From: Flavobacteriales bacterium
GTDB lineage: Bacteria > Bacteroidota > Bacteroidia > Flavobacteriales_D > Crocinitomicaceae
Direction: 5' to 3'
Length of the DNA stretch: 64,000 nucleotides
Assembly (NCBI GenBank): GCA_947454525.1
Contig: CANGJM010000008.1
Span: forward strand, 1 to 64,000
Below, one piece after another: positions 52,706 through 61,691 of this stretch; the stretch's first letter is position 1, and every line of letters begins with the position of its first letter. Under the pieces are notes generated by a model. The model searched no databases. It was not told the origin of the DNA and saw only the letters and a program-made list of their open reading frames with translations. Position numbers and translations under genes: made by a program.

Positions 52706-54853
52706 TGTCCTTTTTTTCAAAATTAAATGGTCAATTTCAAAATAGACATTCTTTGAATTCCCAACTAAAAAGCAATGGTATTCACAAGGAAACGGTTGTG
52801 TCTTAAAACTTAAGTTGACATGAATTGCTTTTTTTGATATTCCAGGAAAGGATGCGATTCCCCTGTTATAAAACCATGTAACTGCCTTTGTTTCTGGGTG
52901 AATGAATTCAAGGTAACAAACGTGAGCAATTGGTTTGCTCCAATCAGGGTAGTAGTCAAAGGATAAGTCGTACCATTGATCTGGTTCTGTCTGAGTAGAA
53001 TCAAGGGTTAAAATGGTGTTGTAATTTTCTATTAAGCCATGAAAACGTCCCTGTTTCACCATGGATCCCCAGTGTTTTTTGTCATCAAACTCATCCTTTG
53101 CTAAAACTTTATATGAAAACGAATCTTTCCATTTACGATTTTGTTTTTCTAGGAGTTTCAGTTCGACAAAATCGTTTTTATAATAGGCTTTGCTCTCATC
53201 ATAGACTAATTGCTCATCTTCAGCATATAGTCCGTTTTCAAGAGGATGAACAAGCAATAAAGAATGCTCAACTTTTAATCGATTGGTTTCCTTCAAATTA
53301 AAAAACTGAAAATAACGCAAGGTTTGTTCTTTGGAAGTTCTTCCCATCATGACCGCATTGATTGGAATCCCAGTATGTGCAGAAAGTAAAAAAGTATGCA
53401 TGAGGACCTCATTCGTTGCCGCCTTACCAAAGGTCTCTGATCCAATATGAAACCATGGCATTGGAAGAATTGCTTGGTATTTTCCCTTTCCCTTTTCACT
53501 GATTTGGATGAGTTGTTTCTGTTCGTTATTCAAGTTTTTCAGTTGAAATAAGTTCGCACTAAAAGAAGGTGGAATAGGGAGTAAGTTCCAAGCTTCAACG
53601 ATTTGTAGACCGAAGAAAAGGGAAACAACTGTGGCAGCAAAAAAGGAAGTTCTTTTATTCTTTTTTGAAATATTGCGGTATAGATGTGATAACAAAACGA
53701 TGCCCAATATTCCAGCAACATAGTAAAATGGCCAAGAGAATCTTCCGAGTGCCCTAAATTGTTTAAGGAATGGAATGAATTCTAACCAGTTTGGATTTCC
53801 ATTAAATGGAAAACCAAACGACAAGATCAACAGAATACTTGCTCCAAAAAAGGAAAGGAGTAGAGAATGGTGCAAGGTGTTTAGCGAACGAAATCGATTT
53901 CGAATATGAGGGATTATCGTGATAAATCCTACGAAAAGCATTAGAATAGTCAAATATCCCAGGTATGTTTGTCCTTCCCAACCAACGTCGTCGAAATTTA
54001 TAAATGATTGCAGCCAACGGTGCAAAGAGCCAGTTGGAGGCAGGAAGATACTTTTCCAATGTGCTTGGTATTCAAAAAAACCATAGGGATTCACAGGTCT
54101 ATCTCTTATGTGATCAGTCAACTTCAGAAAAACTTGCAAAAAGATAACAGGTGTTACTACCGGAACAAAGTCTGATAAACGTTTCTTCCATGATACTTTT
54201 TGAGCTTGTTGAAACAGCCAATCCAGTCCATAAAACAAGGTGATAATGAATCCTAAATAGGGGTGCATGAAATACCAAAACAATTGGTTCAATAAGGAAA
54301 GCGACAGCCATTTTATGTTGCTTACATCTTCTTTGTATCGTATTAAAATATACCATGATAGCGGAAAAAATAGTGAGTAAGCGAGGCTAAGGTGACTGAA
54401 TAACCTGGGGAATTGCGGTTGAAGGAGAAAAAGGGAAAATGCACCTAAAAGAGCAATCCACGTTTCCGTTTTCATTTTTTTGAGGATCAAATAAATGAAA
54501 AGTGGCGTGAGCCATAGACTCACCACCAAACTTAAGTGAATCAATGCAATTCCGTATGGCTTTAAGAAAGGAAGTATTTGAACGAACCAGGCAATTAGCG
54601 GGAATCCATCTGTAAACATGTAATGTTCCCCATGTGGGTAATTCATTCCGGTGAAGTGAATGAGTGAATCATCGAAATGGGTATGAAAGTAAAAGCAATA
54701 ATAACTTTTTAATCCATCTCCACCTCCCGACAAAAGAATGTCATTTGGATGAAAAATCAAATCAGGAAGTTGCCATATTAGAAAACAAGCGCTAATGAAC
54801 AGAAGCAAGGCTTTTGATCGATTTCGATGAAGATAAAAATATGCTTGTTTCAA
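52700..54853 (-). CDS. polytopic membrane protein, GT-C-like
   Basis: 717 aa, starting at TTG 54853; the next Met is ~70 residues in, after the first helix, so TTG is the best start. About a dozen transmembrane helices fill residues ~15-430. The first periplasmic loop contains GGGDGLKSYYCFYFH and MNYPHGEHYMFTDGFPLIAW, acidic and His-rich as in GT-C lipid-linked glycosyltransferases. A C-terminal soluble part (~430-717) is beta-rich, with LSFDYYPDWSKP and WFYNRGIASFPG. It probably moves a sugar onto lipid or protein in the periplasm. It lies beside carbohydrate-modifying genes. Confidence 0.65.
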   Translation of the reverse strand: MKQAYFYLHRNRSKALLLFISACFLIWQLPDLIFHPNDILLSGGGDGLKSYYCFYFHTHFDDSLIHFTGMNYPHGEHYMFTDGFPLIAWFVQILPFLKPYGIALIHLSLVVSLWLTPLFIYLILKKMKTETWIALLGAFSLFLLQPQFPRLFSHLSLAYSLFFPLSWYILIRYKEDVSNIKWLSLSLLNQLFWYFMHPYLGFIITLFYGLDWLFQQAQKVSWKKRLSDFVPVVTPVIFLQVFLKLTDHIRDRPVNPYGFFEYQAHWKSIFLPPTGSLHRWLQSFINFDDVGWEGQTYLGYLTILMLFVGFITIIPHIRNRFRSLNTLHHSLLLSFFGASILLILSFGFPFNGNPNWLEFIPFLKQFRALGRFSWPFYYVAGILGIVLLSHLYRNISKKNKRTSFFAATVVSLFFGLQIVEAWNLLPIPPSFSANLFQLKNLNNEQKQLIQISEKGKGKYQAILPMPWFHIGSETFGKAATNEVLMHTFLLSAHTGIPINAVMMGRTSKEQTLRYFQFFNLKETNRLKVEHSLLLVHPLENGLYAEDEQLVYDESKAYYKNDFVELKLLEKQNRKWKDSFSYKVLAKDEFDDKKHWGSMVKQGRFHGLIENYNTILTLDSTQTEPDQWYDLSFDYYPDWSKPIAHVCYLEFIHPETKAVTWFYNRGIASFPGISKKAIHVNLSFKTQPFPCEYHCFLVGNSKNVYFEIDHLILKKRTK

Positions 54854-54904
54854 CTAGATATGTTTTGGTTAATTAATTCAAAAGATGAGGGGGTATTAGA
54901 TTTA

Positions 54905-56320
54905 TTATTCATTCCAAAGATCAGTTCTAAATGGAATTAACGGCAAACCGACACTGTTTTTCACATTCCCCACTTGGTAGTTTTTAAAACAGTATCGAAG
55001 CGCATGAAAAGTTGTCCCCGTGTTAAGTGGAATAATGATGGTATTTTTCTCTGTTCCAATTTTAGCGGAAACAGGATGGAATTCATGCAAGCTATCCCCA
55101 AGCTCGAATCCGATGATCGCACCGTCATGCTGAAGTCCTTCGTAGGTGTTTTCAAAAAACAAGATCACTGAATCATTATGTATTTCGTGTCGATTAAAGC
55201 TGGGTGATTGTGCTTGAATGGTGTCGTAGTCATAGGTTTCCAGAAGGGACAAATTCCCTATTCTTTCTCCAATCGTTCGTTTATTTGATGGGTGAATACA
55301 GTTCGTTTCATTTTCAGGTACTAAATCATTCGTTGAAACGATTCCTGCATGTGCAAGTTTATGTGTGGCGATGTATTGTGCTTCTCGGATTTTTGCTGGT
55401 TCACTGACACTTTCATATAGGTAAGGAGCAATTTCTACCACATAAAAGGGAAGCTCTGGATTGTCGAACGTAAAACGCCAAAGATAAGCGAGGTCCTGAA
55501 GTTTTTGCGCATACGTTGACGATCGTCCCACATTTCCTTCTCCTTGGTACCAGACAATTCCTTTGATTTGATAATTCCGTAGCGGCCTGATCATTCCTTG
55601 AAACATCACACAAGGTCGCAATTGGCTTAAAGAATCCGGGATATTCGCAGTTGCTGGATAGTCTGCAAATTTTTGAACAATTGTTTGGTTCAGCCAGCCT
55701 TCAACGGTTGATCCGCCGTAGCTGCTGTTTATAATCCCTACCGGACAGTTCAGTGTTTTTTGAAGTTGCTGCGCATAGGTGTATCCGACAACGCTAAATG
55801 CGGGCATGTTTTTTGGATTGCTGAGTAACCATTTTCCTTTGATTGCATTCGTTGGGGTATAGGAAGCCGTTTTGTCCACATTGAACATTCGGATGCCACT
55901 TTCTTCAGTTGCAGACTCCATCTCTTCTTTGGCATTGGCTATGGGCTGATTACGGTATCCTGAATAGGTCATCGCCATATTGGATTGACCTGAACACAAC
56001 CAAACTTCGCCAATCAGGATATTTGTCAAGGTAAGAGGAAGGCCATCACTGATCGTAATACTTTGCTTTTCGAAAGTGCCTTTTGGAGTAAAAATGCTCA
56101 GTTCCCATGTTCCATCTGCTTTGGACGCACAAGAGAAAAGCGTGTTGGTCCAGCTCACCCGAACACTGATGGGTTTTTTAGTAGTACTTGTTCCCCATAG
56201 CTTCACCACACTTTTTTGTTGTAAGACCATATTGTCACTTAGTATCGTTGGTAATTTGATAGCCGCGTGGACATGCAATTGAAACAGAAGCAGGAAGGTG
56301 AAATAGCTAAACTTTTTCAT
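54905..56320 (-). CDS. sialate O-acetylesterase-like SGNH hydrolase
   Basis: 471 aa from ATG 56320 (signal peptide MKKFSYFTFLLLFQLHVHA); the frame is open 17 codons upstream. Opening LPTILSDNMVLQQKSVVKLWG is the family landmark (quoted to SDNMVLQQ). The SGNH serine lies in GEVWLCSGQSNMAMTY, the Gly/Asn block in GIINSSYGGSTVEGWL, and GIVWYQGEGNVGRSS follows. Members remove O-acetyl groups from sialic acids or other sugars in the periplasm. A near box (TAATTTCG) lies ~24 bases upstream. It is divergent from the acyltransferase gene. Confidence 0.88.
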   Translation of the reverse strand: MKKFSYFTFLLLFQLHVHAAIKLPTILSDNMVLQQKSVVKLWGTSTTKKPISVRVSWTNTLFSCASKADGTWELSIFTPKGTFEKQSITISDGLPLTLTNILIGEVWLCSGQSNMAMTYSGYRNQPIANAKEEMESATEESGIRMFNVDKTASYTPTNAIKGKWLLSNPKNMPAFSVVGYTYAQQLQKTLNCPVGIINSSYGGSTVEGWLNQTIVQKFADYPATANIPDSLSQLRPCVMFQGMIRPLRNYQIKGIVWYQGEGNVGRSSTYAQKLQDLAYLWRFTFDNPELPFYVVEIAPYLYESVSEPAKIREAQYIATHKLAHAGIVSTNDLVPENETNCIHPSNKRTIGERIGNLSLLETYDYDTIQAQSPSFNRHEIHNDSVILFFENTYEGLQHDGAIIGFELGDSLHEFHPVSAKIGTEKNTIIIPLNTGTTFHALRYCFKNYQVGNVKNSVGLPLIPFRTDLWNE

Positions 56321-56445
56321 TGAAATGAATTGGAAAAACGAAATTAGTGAAATGTGCTGTGCTACTTGCAAAATTCACTCCAAAATAATGCAGTTCTTTC
56401 TGTTCACAATTTAGTGTAAATCAAAAGAAATACGATAACATTGTT

Positions 56446-56453
56446 TAAATTTG
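56446..56453 (+). promoter_or_regulatory. -7 box TAAATTTG
   Basis: An exact TAnnTTTG, 31 bases before the ATG at 56485. Confidence 0.55.
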
Positions 56454-56484
56454 GATTCTTGTCCAACAAATATAGTTCTAAGTA

Positions 56485-57657
56485 ATGTCCATCCTACGTC
56501 GATTGTTTCAATTTGAGATTTCAGAAAACAGAATTTTTGGTTTGGATGTATTGCGGTTTGTGGCCATTTTCATGGTGTTGCTCGGACACAGTTTAATACT
56601 CGTGCCCAAAGAATTTAAAAAAGCTGTAAATCCATTTTTATATGATGGTGTGGCAATTTTCTTTGTCTTAAGTGGATTTTTAATCGGAGGAATTTTGGTA
56701 AAAATTGTCAATAAGCAAAAAGCTTCCTGGGCGGGACTTTTAGATTTCTGGAAGCGACGATGGATGCGAACACTTCCTGTTTATTTGGTGGTACTCCTTT
56801 TCCTGATGGCTTACACCTTGATTTTTTTTCCGGTTAATTTCCCGAAGGAATGGTATCGTTTTTTCATTTTCACTCAAAATATATTTGGACATTATCGCCC
56901 GGGATTCTTTGCGGAAGCATGGAGTTTGAGTATTGAGGAATGGTTTTATTTATCTGTCCCATTGATTCTATTTGTGGCGCTTATGGTCTTCAAATCCTCC
57001 ACGAAATGGACCATTCTAATGGTTTCCCTTGGCTTGTTGACAGCGATTACCTACTACCGATATTACCTGTACCATTCATACGGAATTTCTGAAAATCCGA
57101 ATCCTTATCAAATCAAATTGTTCAAGAAATTCTTAACCTACGGAATCGATTATCAAGTAATCCCTCGATTGGACTCCATCATGTTTGGTGTACTAGCGGC
57201 ATTTATCGCACACTATTACCCAAAGGTGTGGAATGCAAAATGGAACATCATATTAGTGTTCGTTGGATTGTATTTACTGTATTATTCGAAATTTCACATG
57301 GGCAAAAGTTACGGACCCTTTGCAAATATTTGGTGTCCAACATTGAAGTCATTAGCCGTATTTTTTATGCTTCCGTTTATGTCCAATCTTCGCAAAGGAC
57401 TAGGTAAATGGACCATTTGGATTTCGTTTTTCAGTTTGATATCCTATTCAATGTACCTCGTGAATTTAAACGTAGTAACAATTGCCATCATTAAACACAC
57501 CATTCATGGAAATTACAGTGTTGGAAAATTCGTGCCTGGCAATTATTGGCAACTGGATTACTTGTTATTTTGGGTTTTCACCATTTCTATTTCATACGTT
57601 CTATACCAATGGATTGAAATCCCTTTCATGAAGATGCGGGACAAAAAACGCGCTTGA
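56485..57657 (+). CDS. acyltransferase 3 family membrane protein (OafA-like)
   Basis: 390 aa with about ten transmembrane helices. Family start GLDVLRFVAIFMVLLGHSL with the catalytic His, then FFVLSGFLIGGIL, RRWMRTLPVYLVVLL, and AEAWSLSIEEWFYLSVPLIL. It transfers acyl (often acetyl) groups to exopolysaccharide or O-antigen sugars from the cytoplasmic to the periplasmic side. No SGNH domain is fused, but the next gene, four bases on, encodes a separate SGNH esterase, which may take its place. Confidence 0.92.
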   Translation: MSILRRLFQFEISENRIFGLDVLRFVAIFMVLLGHSLILVPKEFKKAVNPFLYDGVAIFFVLSGFLIGGILVKIVNKQKASWAGLLDFWKRRWMRTLPVYLVVLLFLMAYTLIFFPVNFPKEWYRFFIFTQNIFGHYRPGFFAEAWSLSIEEWFYLSVPLILFVALMVFKSSTKWTILMVSLGLLTAITYYRYYLYHSYGISENPNPYQIKLFKKFLTYGIDYQVIPRLDSIMFGVLAAFIAHYYPKVWNAKWNIILVFVGLYLLYYSKFHMGKSYGPFANIWCPTLKSLAVFFMLPFMSNLRKGLGKWTIWISFFSLISYSMYLVNLNVVTIAIIKHTIHGNYSVGKFVPGNYWQLDYLLFWVFTISISYVLYQWIEIPFMKMRDKKRA

Positions 57658-57661
57658 TTTC

Positions 57662-58756
57662 ATGCGAAAAATAGCGACATACGGATTCCTATTTGCATTT
57701 CTAGGAACGATCGGCTACATCATTTTCCATTTTTCACAGAAAGAGGAACTGTCTTTTTTTCAGGCGAAAGACAAGCGAATTCACTATGTTGGAAGGTTTG
57801 ACTTTTCAGATGATCAAGAACCAAAAGCATGGGCACCTGGAGTCTATCTTGAATTTGTCGCGCAGGGAACAAGTTGCGAACTTGTGGTTGAAGATGAAGT
57901 TAAATTCGGGAACACACACAATTACCTTGAAATTGTTGTGGATCATCGCATTACGAAGCGCATCAAATTGAGTGCAAAAATAAACCGGATTCAATTATTT
58001 AAAGGTTTAAAGGCTGGGAGACACCATGTGTTAATCTGTAAAAACACCGAAAGCGCTATTGGTTTCATCAAAATCAAAGGAATTTATTGTCACGAGTTGT
58101 GTAAATGGAAGAAGCCTCGCAAGCGATTATTTGAATTCATTGGAGATTCCATCACCTGTGGAAATGGCGCTGATTCATCTAGCTGTTCCTTTGGAAAAGG
58201 ATCTTGGTACGATTACCATAACGCGTACTTAAGCTATGGTGCACGTTTGTCACGAAGTTTGAATGCGGATTGGATCTTGAGTTCCGTTTCAGGTATAGGC
58301 ATGAATAAAAGTTGTTGCGGTGTGAAATATTCCATGCTACATATCTACGAACGGATTGATTTTCAAAAGGGAAATAATAAGTGGTTCTTTTCCATGAAAC
58401 CCGATGTGGTATTTATAACGTTAGGTCAAAACGATGGTGGAAATGAAGCAGAGGAATTTGAGAAAAAGTACAAAATATTTCTTCAAAAGTTAAGAAGGAA
58501 TTATCCGAAAAGTTGGTTTGTGTGTTGCACGAGTCCGATGGCAGGTAAAGAACTAAAGCAAAAATTAAAAAAGAGCATTGAAAAGGTAATAAGTGCACAT
58601 CGTCAAACCGGTGATCAGCGAATTGCTTCCTTTCAATACGAGGGGATTTATAACGGTGGCTACGACAAGCATCCAACAGTTGAGCAACATCAAATGATGA
58701 TGCATGAATTAAATCAATTTGTGCGAACTCAAGCGATTTTGTCCCACTTAAGGTAA
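57662..58756 (+). CDS. CE2-type SGNH carbohydrate esterase
   Basis: 364 aa. One N-terminal transmembrane or signal-anchor helix (YGFLFAFLGTIGYIIFHF). A jelly-roll domain ~35-150 (YVGRFDFSDDQEPKAWAPG; YLEFVAQGTSCELVVED) precedes the SGNH domain: serine in FIGDSITCGNG (~162), YLSYGARLSRSL, FITLGQNDGG, and the late catalytic pair in GGYDKHPTVEQH. This two-domain order is that of carbohydrate esterase family 2, which removes acetyl from polysaccharides. It is four bases after the acyltransferase gene, same operon. Confidence 0.88.
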   Translation: MRKIATYGFLFAFLGTIGYIIFHFSQKEELSFFQAKDKRIHYVGRFDFSDDQEPKAWAPGVYLEFVAQGTSCELVVEDEVKFGNTHNYLEIVVDHRITKRIKLSAKINRIQLFKGLKAGRHHVLICKNTESAIGFIKIKGIYCHELCKWKKPRKRLFEFIGDSITCGNGADSSSCSFGKGSWYDYHNAYLSYGARLSRSLNADWILSSVSGIGMNKSCCGVKYSMLHIYERIDFQKGNNKWFFSMKPDVVFITLGQNDGGNEAEEFEKKYKIFLQKLRRNYPKSWFVCCTSPMAGKELKQKLKKSIEKVISAHRQTGDQRIASFQYEGIYNGGYDKHPTVEQHQMMMHELNQFVRTQAILSHLR

Positions 58757-58793
58757 CCAATACGAAGTAATAAGTTTCCCTTTAAACACATGT

Positions 58794-60074
58794 ATGCTTA
58801 CATCGAAGTTAGTGCCTTATTTCCTTACTTTTTTAGTTCTATTTCATACTGGACTAGCACGCACATGTAGCATGTACAAAGTCACCAAAGATGGAAAAAC
58901 ATTCGTTGGTTGCAATGAAGATGCCTGGCGCACAAGTCCGAGAATATGGTTTGAAACAGCAGGAAAAAATGCAAAATATGGTGCTGCTTTCACAGGATCA
59001 AGGTTCGATGGATTGAATGGGTATGCACCACAATCAGGAATGAACGAAGCAGGACTTTCTTTCTCTCGACTTGCATCGTTTACTCCAGCGCGGAAGTCCG
59101 ATGGGAAACATCCTCCGATTTTAAATCAGACAAACTTTCTAAAACAAATTTTGCATTCTTGTCGCACCGTTGAAGAGGTTCAAAGGTACGTGTCTCAATT
59201 CGACCGATCCACCTTTATGGAAGATGTGTTGATTTACATTGACAAATCAGGAAAGTATTTAGTTGTGGAACCGTATTCAACACAGATTGGCTACGAAAAC
59301 ACGTATGTCTTATCCAATTTTTGCCCTTCGATTACGTCCCAAAAAGAAGCACTGAAGTTAAATCGGTACCGTAAAGGCATTGAACTACTGAATTCGAAAG
59401 TGGATACGACACTTGTTTTTTTACGATCATTGTCTGATTCCATGCATGTGTGTCGGCCAAAAATCGGAGATGGAACCTTGCTAACGTCTATTTGGAATCT
59501 GAATGATGGAAAGATTCATCTTTATTTTTACCATGATTACCGAAAGAGAAGAACCTTTGATTTAAGAGATGAATTGCAAAAAGGTGATCACTTACTTTCC
59601 ATTGATGACGTGTTTCCAATAAATGCAGAATTTGAAAAATTAGGCACTTACAAAACGACGAAAAACACCGTGTGGATGATGTTATCCATGATGGCTTTTT
59701 CCTTCATATTGTTTTGCTCTGCCATGTATTTTTTAATCAGCTTTTTCTTTAAAAAAGACGAGCGAAGTTACCTGAAATTGCTACTCTTCTTCCTTGGTAT
59801 TTCCCTTAGTTACTTTCTGTTTGTGTTATGCACGAACCAATCCATCTTTTATTTTCAAGCACCATTTGTAGATCGATTTAGTGTAATCGTCAGTCTTTCT
59901 GCTTATGTGCCCAATATACTTGTACTCATAATCATTCCACTCATTTATTGGAATCTTATTGTTTTTAAAACAAATTCTTGGACGTTCATACCGCGGAATC
60001 TATTTCTTCTAAACAATGTCATTTACGTCATTCTTTTGTGCTTTTTAGGTTATTGGCGCTTATTTTGGTGCTGA
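58794..60074 (+). CDS. Ntn-type linear amide hydrolase with C-terminal membrane helices
   Basis: 426 aa. Signal peptide, then LARTCSMYKVTKDGKTFVG with the nucleophile Cys25 exposed after cleavage, GCNEDAW, ARFDG-type SRFDGLNGYAPQSGMNEAGLSF, and FMEDVLIYIDKSGKYLVVEP. These mark the choloylglycine hydrolase/isopenicillin acyltransferase superfamily, which cuts linear amides. After ~residue 285 come four transmembrane helices (MLSMMAFSFILFCSAMYFLI; LLLFFLGISLSYFLFVL; ILVLIIIPLIYWNLIV; NVIYVILLCFLGYW), a membrane anchor not usual in the family. Substrate unknown. Confidence 0.8.
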   Translation: MLTSKLVPYFLTFLVLFHTGLARTCSMYKVTKDGKTFVGCNEDAWRTSPRIWFETAGKNAKYGAAFTGSRFDGLNGYAPQSGMNEAGLSFSRLASFTPARKSDGKHPPILNQTNFLKQILHSCRTVEEVQRYVSQFDRSTFMEDVLIYIDKSGKYLVVEPYSTQIGYENTYVLSNFCPSITSQKEALKLNRYRKGIELLNSKVDTTLVFLRSLSDSMHVCRPKIGDGTLLTSIWNLNDGKIHLYFYHDYRKRRTFDLRDELQKGDHLLSIDDVFPINAEFEKLGTYKTTKNTVWMMLSMMAFSFILFCSAMYFLISFFFKKDERSYLKLLLFFLGISLSYFLFVLCTNQSIFYFQAPFVDRFSVIVSLSAYVPNILVLIIIPLIYWNLIVFKTNSWTFIPRNLFLLNNVIYVILLCFLGYWRLFWC

Positions 60075-60510
60075 GTTATCGCTTGAAAGAAAATTTTGAC
60101 GGTTCATTCAATCAACAAGGTGTGACGAAAAAAACGACGGAAGGAATTTACATTCGTCATGTCTAACTTTCAACAGGTGAAGTCTATGAACTTAAAGGAC
60201 TTAAATCGTTAAAAGCCAATTCAGGCTTATATGTTTGCTTGTGAAGCGTATAAAACCGAATACGAGTCTAATCCAAAATATCACACCTGCTCTTTCGAAG
60301 TGGCTGTCATGGATTACAATGTCATTTGTCCATAGGACTGCAGACTGTTGTTTGTGATGAAAAGAAATTACAGATTGGGAGTCATAACAAAAATTCCTAG
60401 AAAATAATCAGAATGAGTGCGAGAAAGAAGAAACTAGATACTTGTGCTTTCTCCCATTCTGTTTCTCCGCTCTATTCCCCGCTCTCGCTCTGTCCCTCGC
60501 TCTATTTTAG
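60075..60510 (+). pseudogene. non-coding or decayed stretch
   Basis: No intact gene is visible in these 436 bases. Short coding-like pieces occur in different frames: LSYRLKENFDGSFNQQG, STGEVYELKGLKSLKANSG, and a 34-codon frame at 60231-60335 (CEAYKTEYESN; FEVAVMDYNV). They would read better together with frameshifts, so a dead gene is likely. The last ~110 bases are a C/T-rich stretch with repeated CGCTCT-like words before the tRNA. No terminator is clear for the hydrolase gene. Confidence 0.35.
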
Positions 60511-60582
60511 TAGCCCTGCCAGGAATCGAACCTGGATCGAGCGTTTAGGAAACGCTTATTCTATCCGTTGAACTACAGGGCT
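60511..60582 (-). tRNA. tRNA-Arg (anticodon CCT)
   Basis: 72 bases on the minus strand. Acceptor AGCCCTG pairs fully with CAGGGCT, discriminator A, CCA not encoded. The D-stem is GTTC/GAAT, the anticodon stem AGCGT/ACGCT with loop TTCCTAA (CCT at 60547-60549), and the T-arm CCAGG TTCGATT CCTGG. It reads AGG codons. Its 5' end shares two bases with the stop codon of the glycosyltransferase gene upstream, so the tRNA is probably processed out of a longer transcript or has its promoter inside that gene. Confidence 0.97.
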
Positions 60583-61690
60583 ATTTCTTTGTTAATGCTT
60601 CCCAAACTTGATTCGCCGCAAGGTCCCAACTGAACTGTGAAGAACGTTCTTTTGCTTTTTCCGATAAACTCGAATACAATGCGGTATCTTCTGCCAATTG
60701 GCACATTTTATTCGTAATATCGTTTACTGAAAATGGATCACAATAAATGGCTGCATCACCGGCGATTTCCGGTAAGCAACTTGTGTTAGCGCTGATAATT
60801 GGCACGCCACAACGCATGGCTTCGACCAATGGAATCCCAAATCCCTCAAAGTAAGGAACGTAACTGAGAGCAAAGGCAGCTCCAGTGACACGACTTAATT
60901 CACTCGTGGAAAGATGTCCAAGGAAATGAATGCGTTGTTTCGTTTCTGTCGTCAAATTGAATTCTTCCTGTTTCCACATCGCATTGCCAACAATGACTAA
61001 ATCGATTTCAGAATTGGTCAAACTAAATGCTGAAAAAGCCTCTACTAAACGCTTTACATTCTTTCGAGGATGGAGAGAACCTACAAATAAAAAATACACT
61101 TTGTTTTTAGAAAATTCGTTTCGCGTTACACGAATTTCTTCAGCGCTTAACACACGAAATTCATCACTAATTCCATTATACACAACGGAGATTTTCTCAC
61201 TAGAAATCCCATATGTATCCACGATATCCTTTTTTGAAAAGTTCGAAACAGTTAAGATATGCTGCGCTTTTCGAGCGAATTTTGAAAAAAATGAACGAAA
61301 ATAAATAGATACTAGCCAAGGTAAGTCCTTGGGGTAATGTTCGAAGTTTAAGTCGTGAATGGTCGCAATTTGCGGTACTTTGGAACCAAGGGAACAAAAG
61401 CCATCTGGAGACCAAAGAAGATCGATTTGGTATTTTTTCATCGCTCTTTTCAAACTCCATTCAAACCAAAGTATCCACAAAAGCGGATGTCGTGTTGGTG
61501 GATACAAGACCACTGTTTGAACGTTGCTAGGAAAGACAAATTTCGAATCAACCGGACGATCGAAAAATAACACAAACGATTGTTCTGGATGGTTTACCGT
61601 GATTCTTTTCACGAGTTCATAGGAGTAATTACCAAAACCTTCCATTTTGGAGCCGAGTATGTTTCGAGCGTTAATTCCTATGATCAACAT
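60581..61690 (-). CDS. GT4-type glycosyltransferase
   Basis: 369 aa from ATG 61690 (MLIIGINARNILGSKMEG); the frame is open 22 codons into the upstream gene. GT-B fold: N-terminal GFGNYSYELVKR, donor-site FVGSLHPRKNVKRLVEAF, and the E-x7-E motif in FEGFGIPLVEAMRCG, followed by VPIISANTSCLPEIAGDAA. It transfers a sugar from a nucleotide donor in the cytoplasm. One base separates its ATG from the stop of the MBL-fold gene, so the two are coupled. The stop codon runs into tRNA-Arg(CCT). Confidence 0.93.
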   Translation of the reverse strand: MLIIGINARNILGSKMEGFGNYSYELVKRITVNHPEQSFVLFFDRPVDSKFVFPSNVQTVVLYPPTRHPLLWILWFEWSLKRAMKKYQIDLLWSPDGFCSLGSKVPQIATIHDLNFEHYPKDLPWLVSIYFRSFFSKFARKAQHILTVSNFSKKDIVDTYGISSEKISVVYNGISDEFRVLSAEEIRVTRNEFSKNKVYFLFVGSLHPRKNVKRLVEAFSAFSLTNSEIDLVIVGNAMWKQEEFNLTTETKQRIHFLGHLSTSELSRVTGAAFALSYVPYFEGFGIPLVEAMRCGVPIISANTSCLPEIAGDAAIYCDPFSVNDITNKMCQLAEDTALYSSLSEKAKERSSQFSWDLAANQVWEALTKK

Positions 61691-61691
61691 A

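Noticed and set aside
52585-52806. 73-codon frame after kbl
   Set aside because: It overlaps the end of kbl, spans the terminator hairpin and runs into the convergent gene; no start signal supports it.
60231-60335. 34-codon frame as a small gene
   Set aside because: No promoter or typical start context, and neighbouring frames hold similar coding-like fragments, so decay is more likely.
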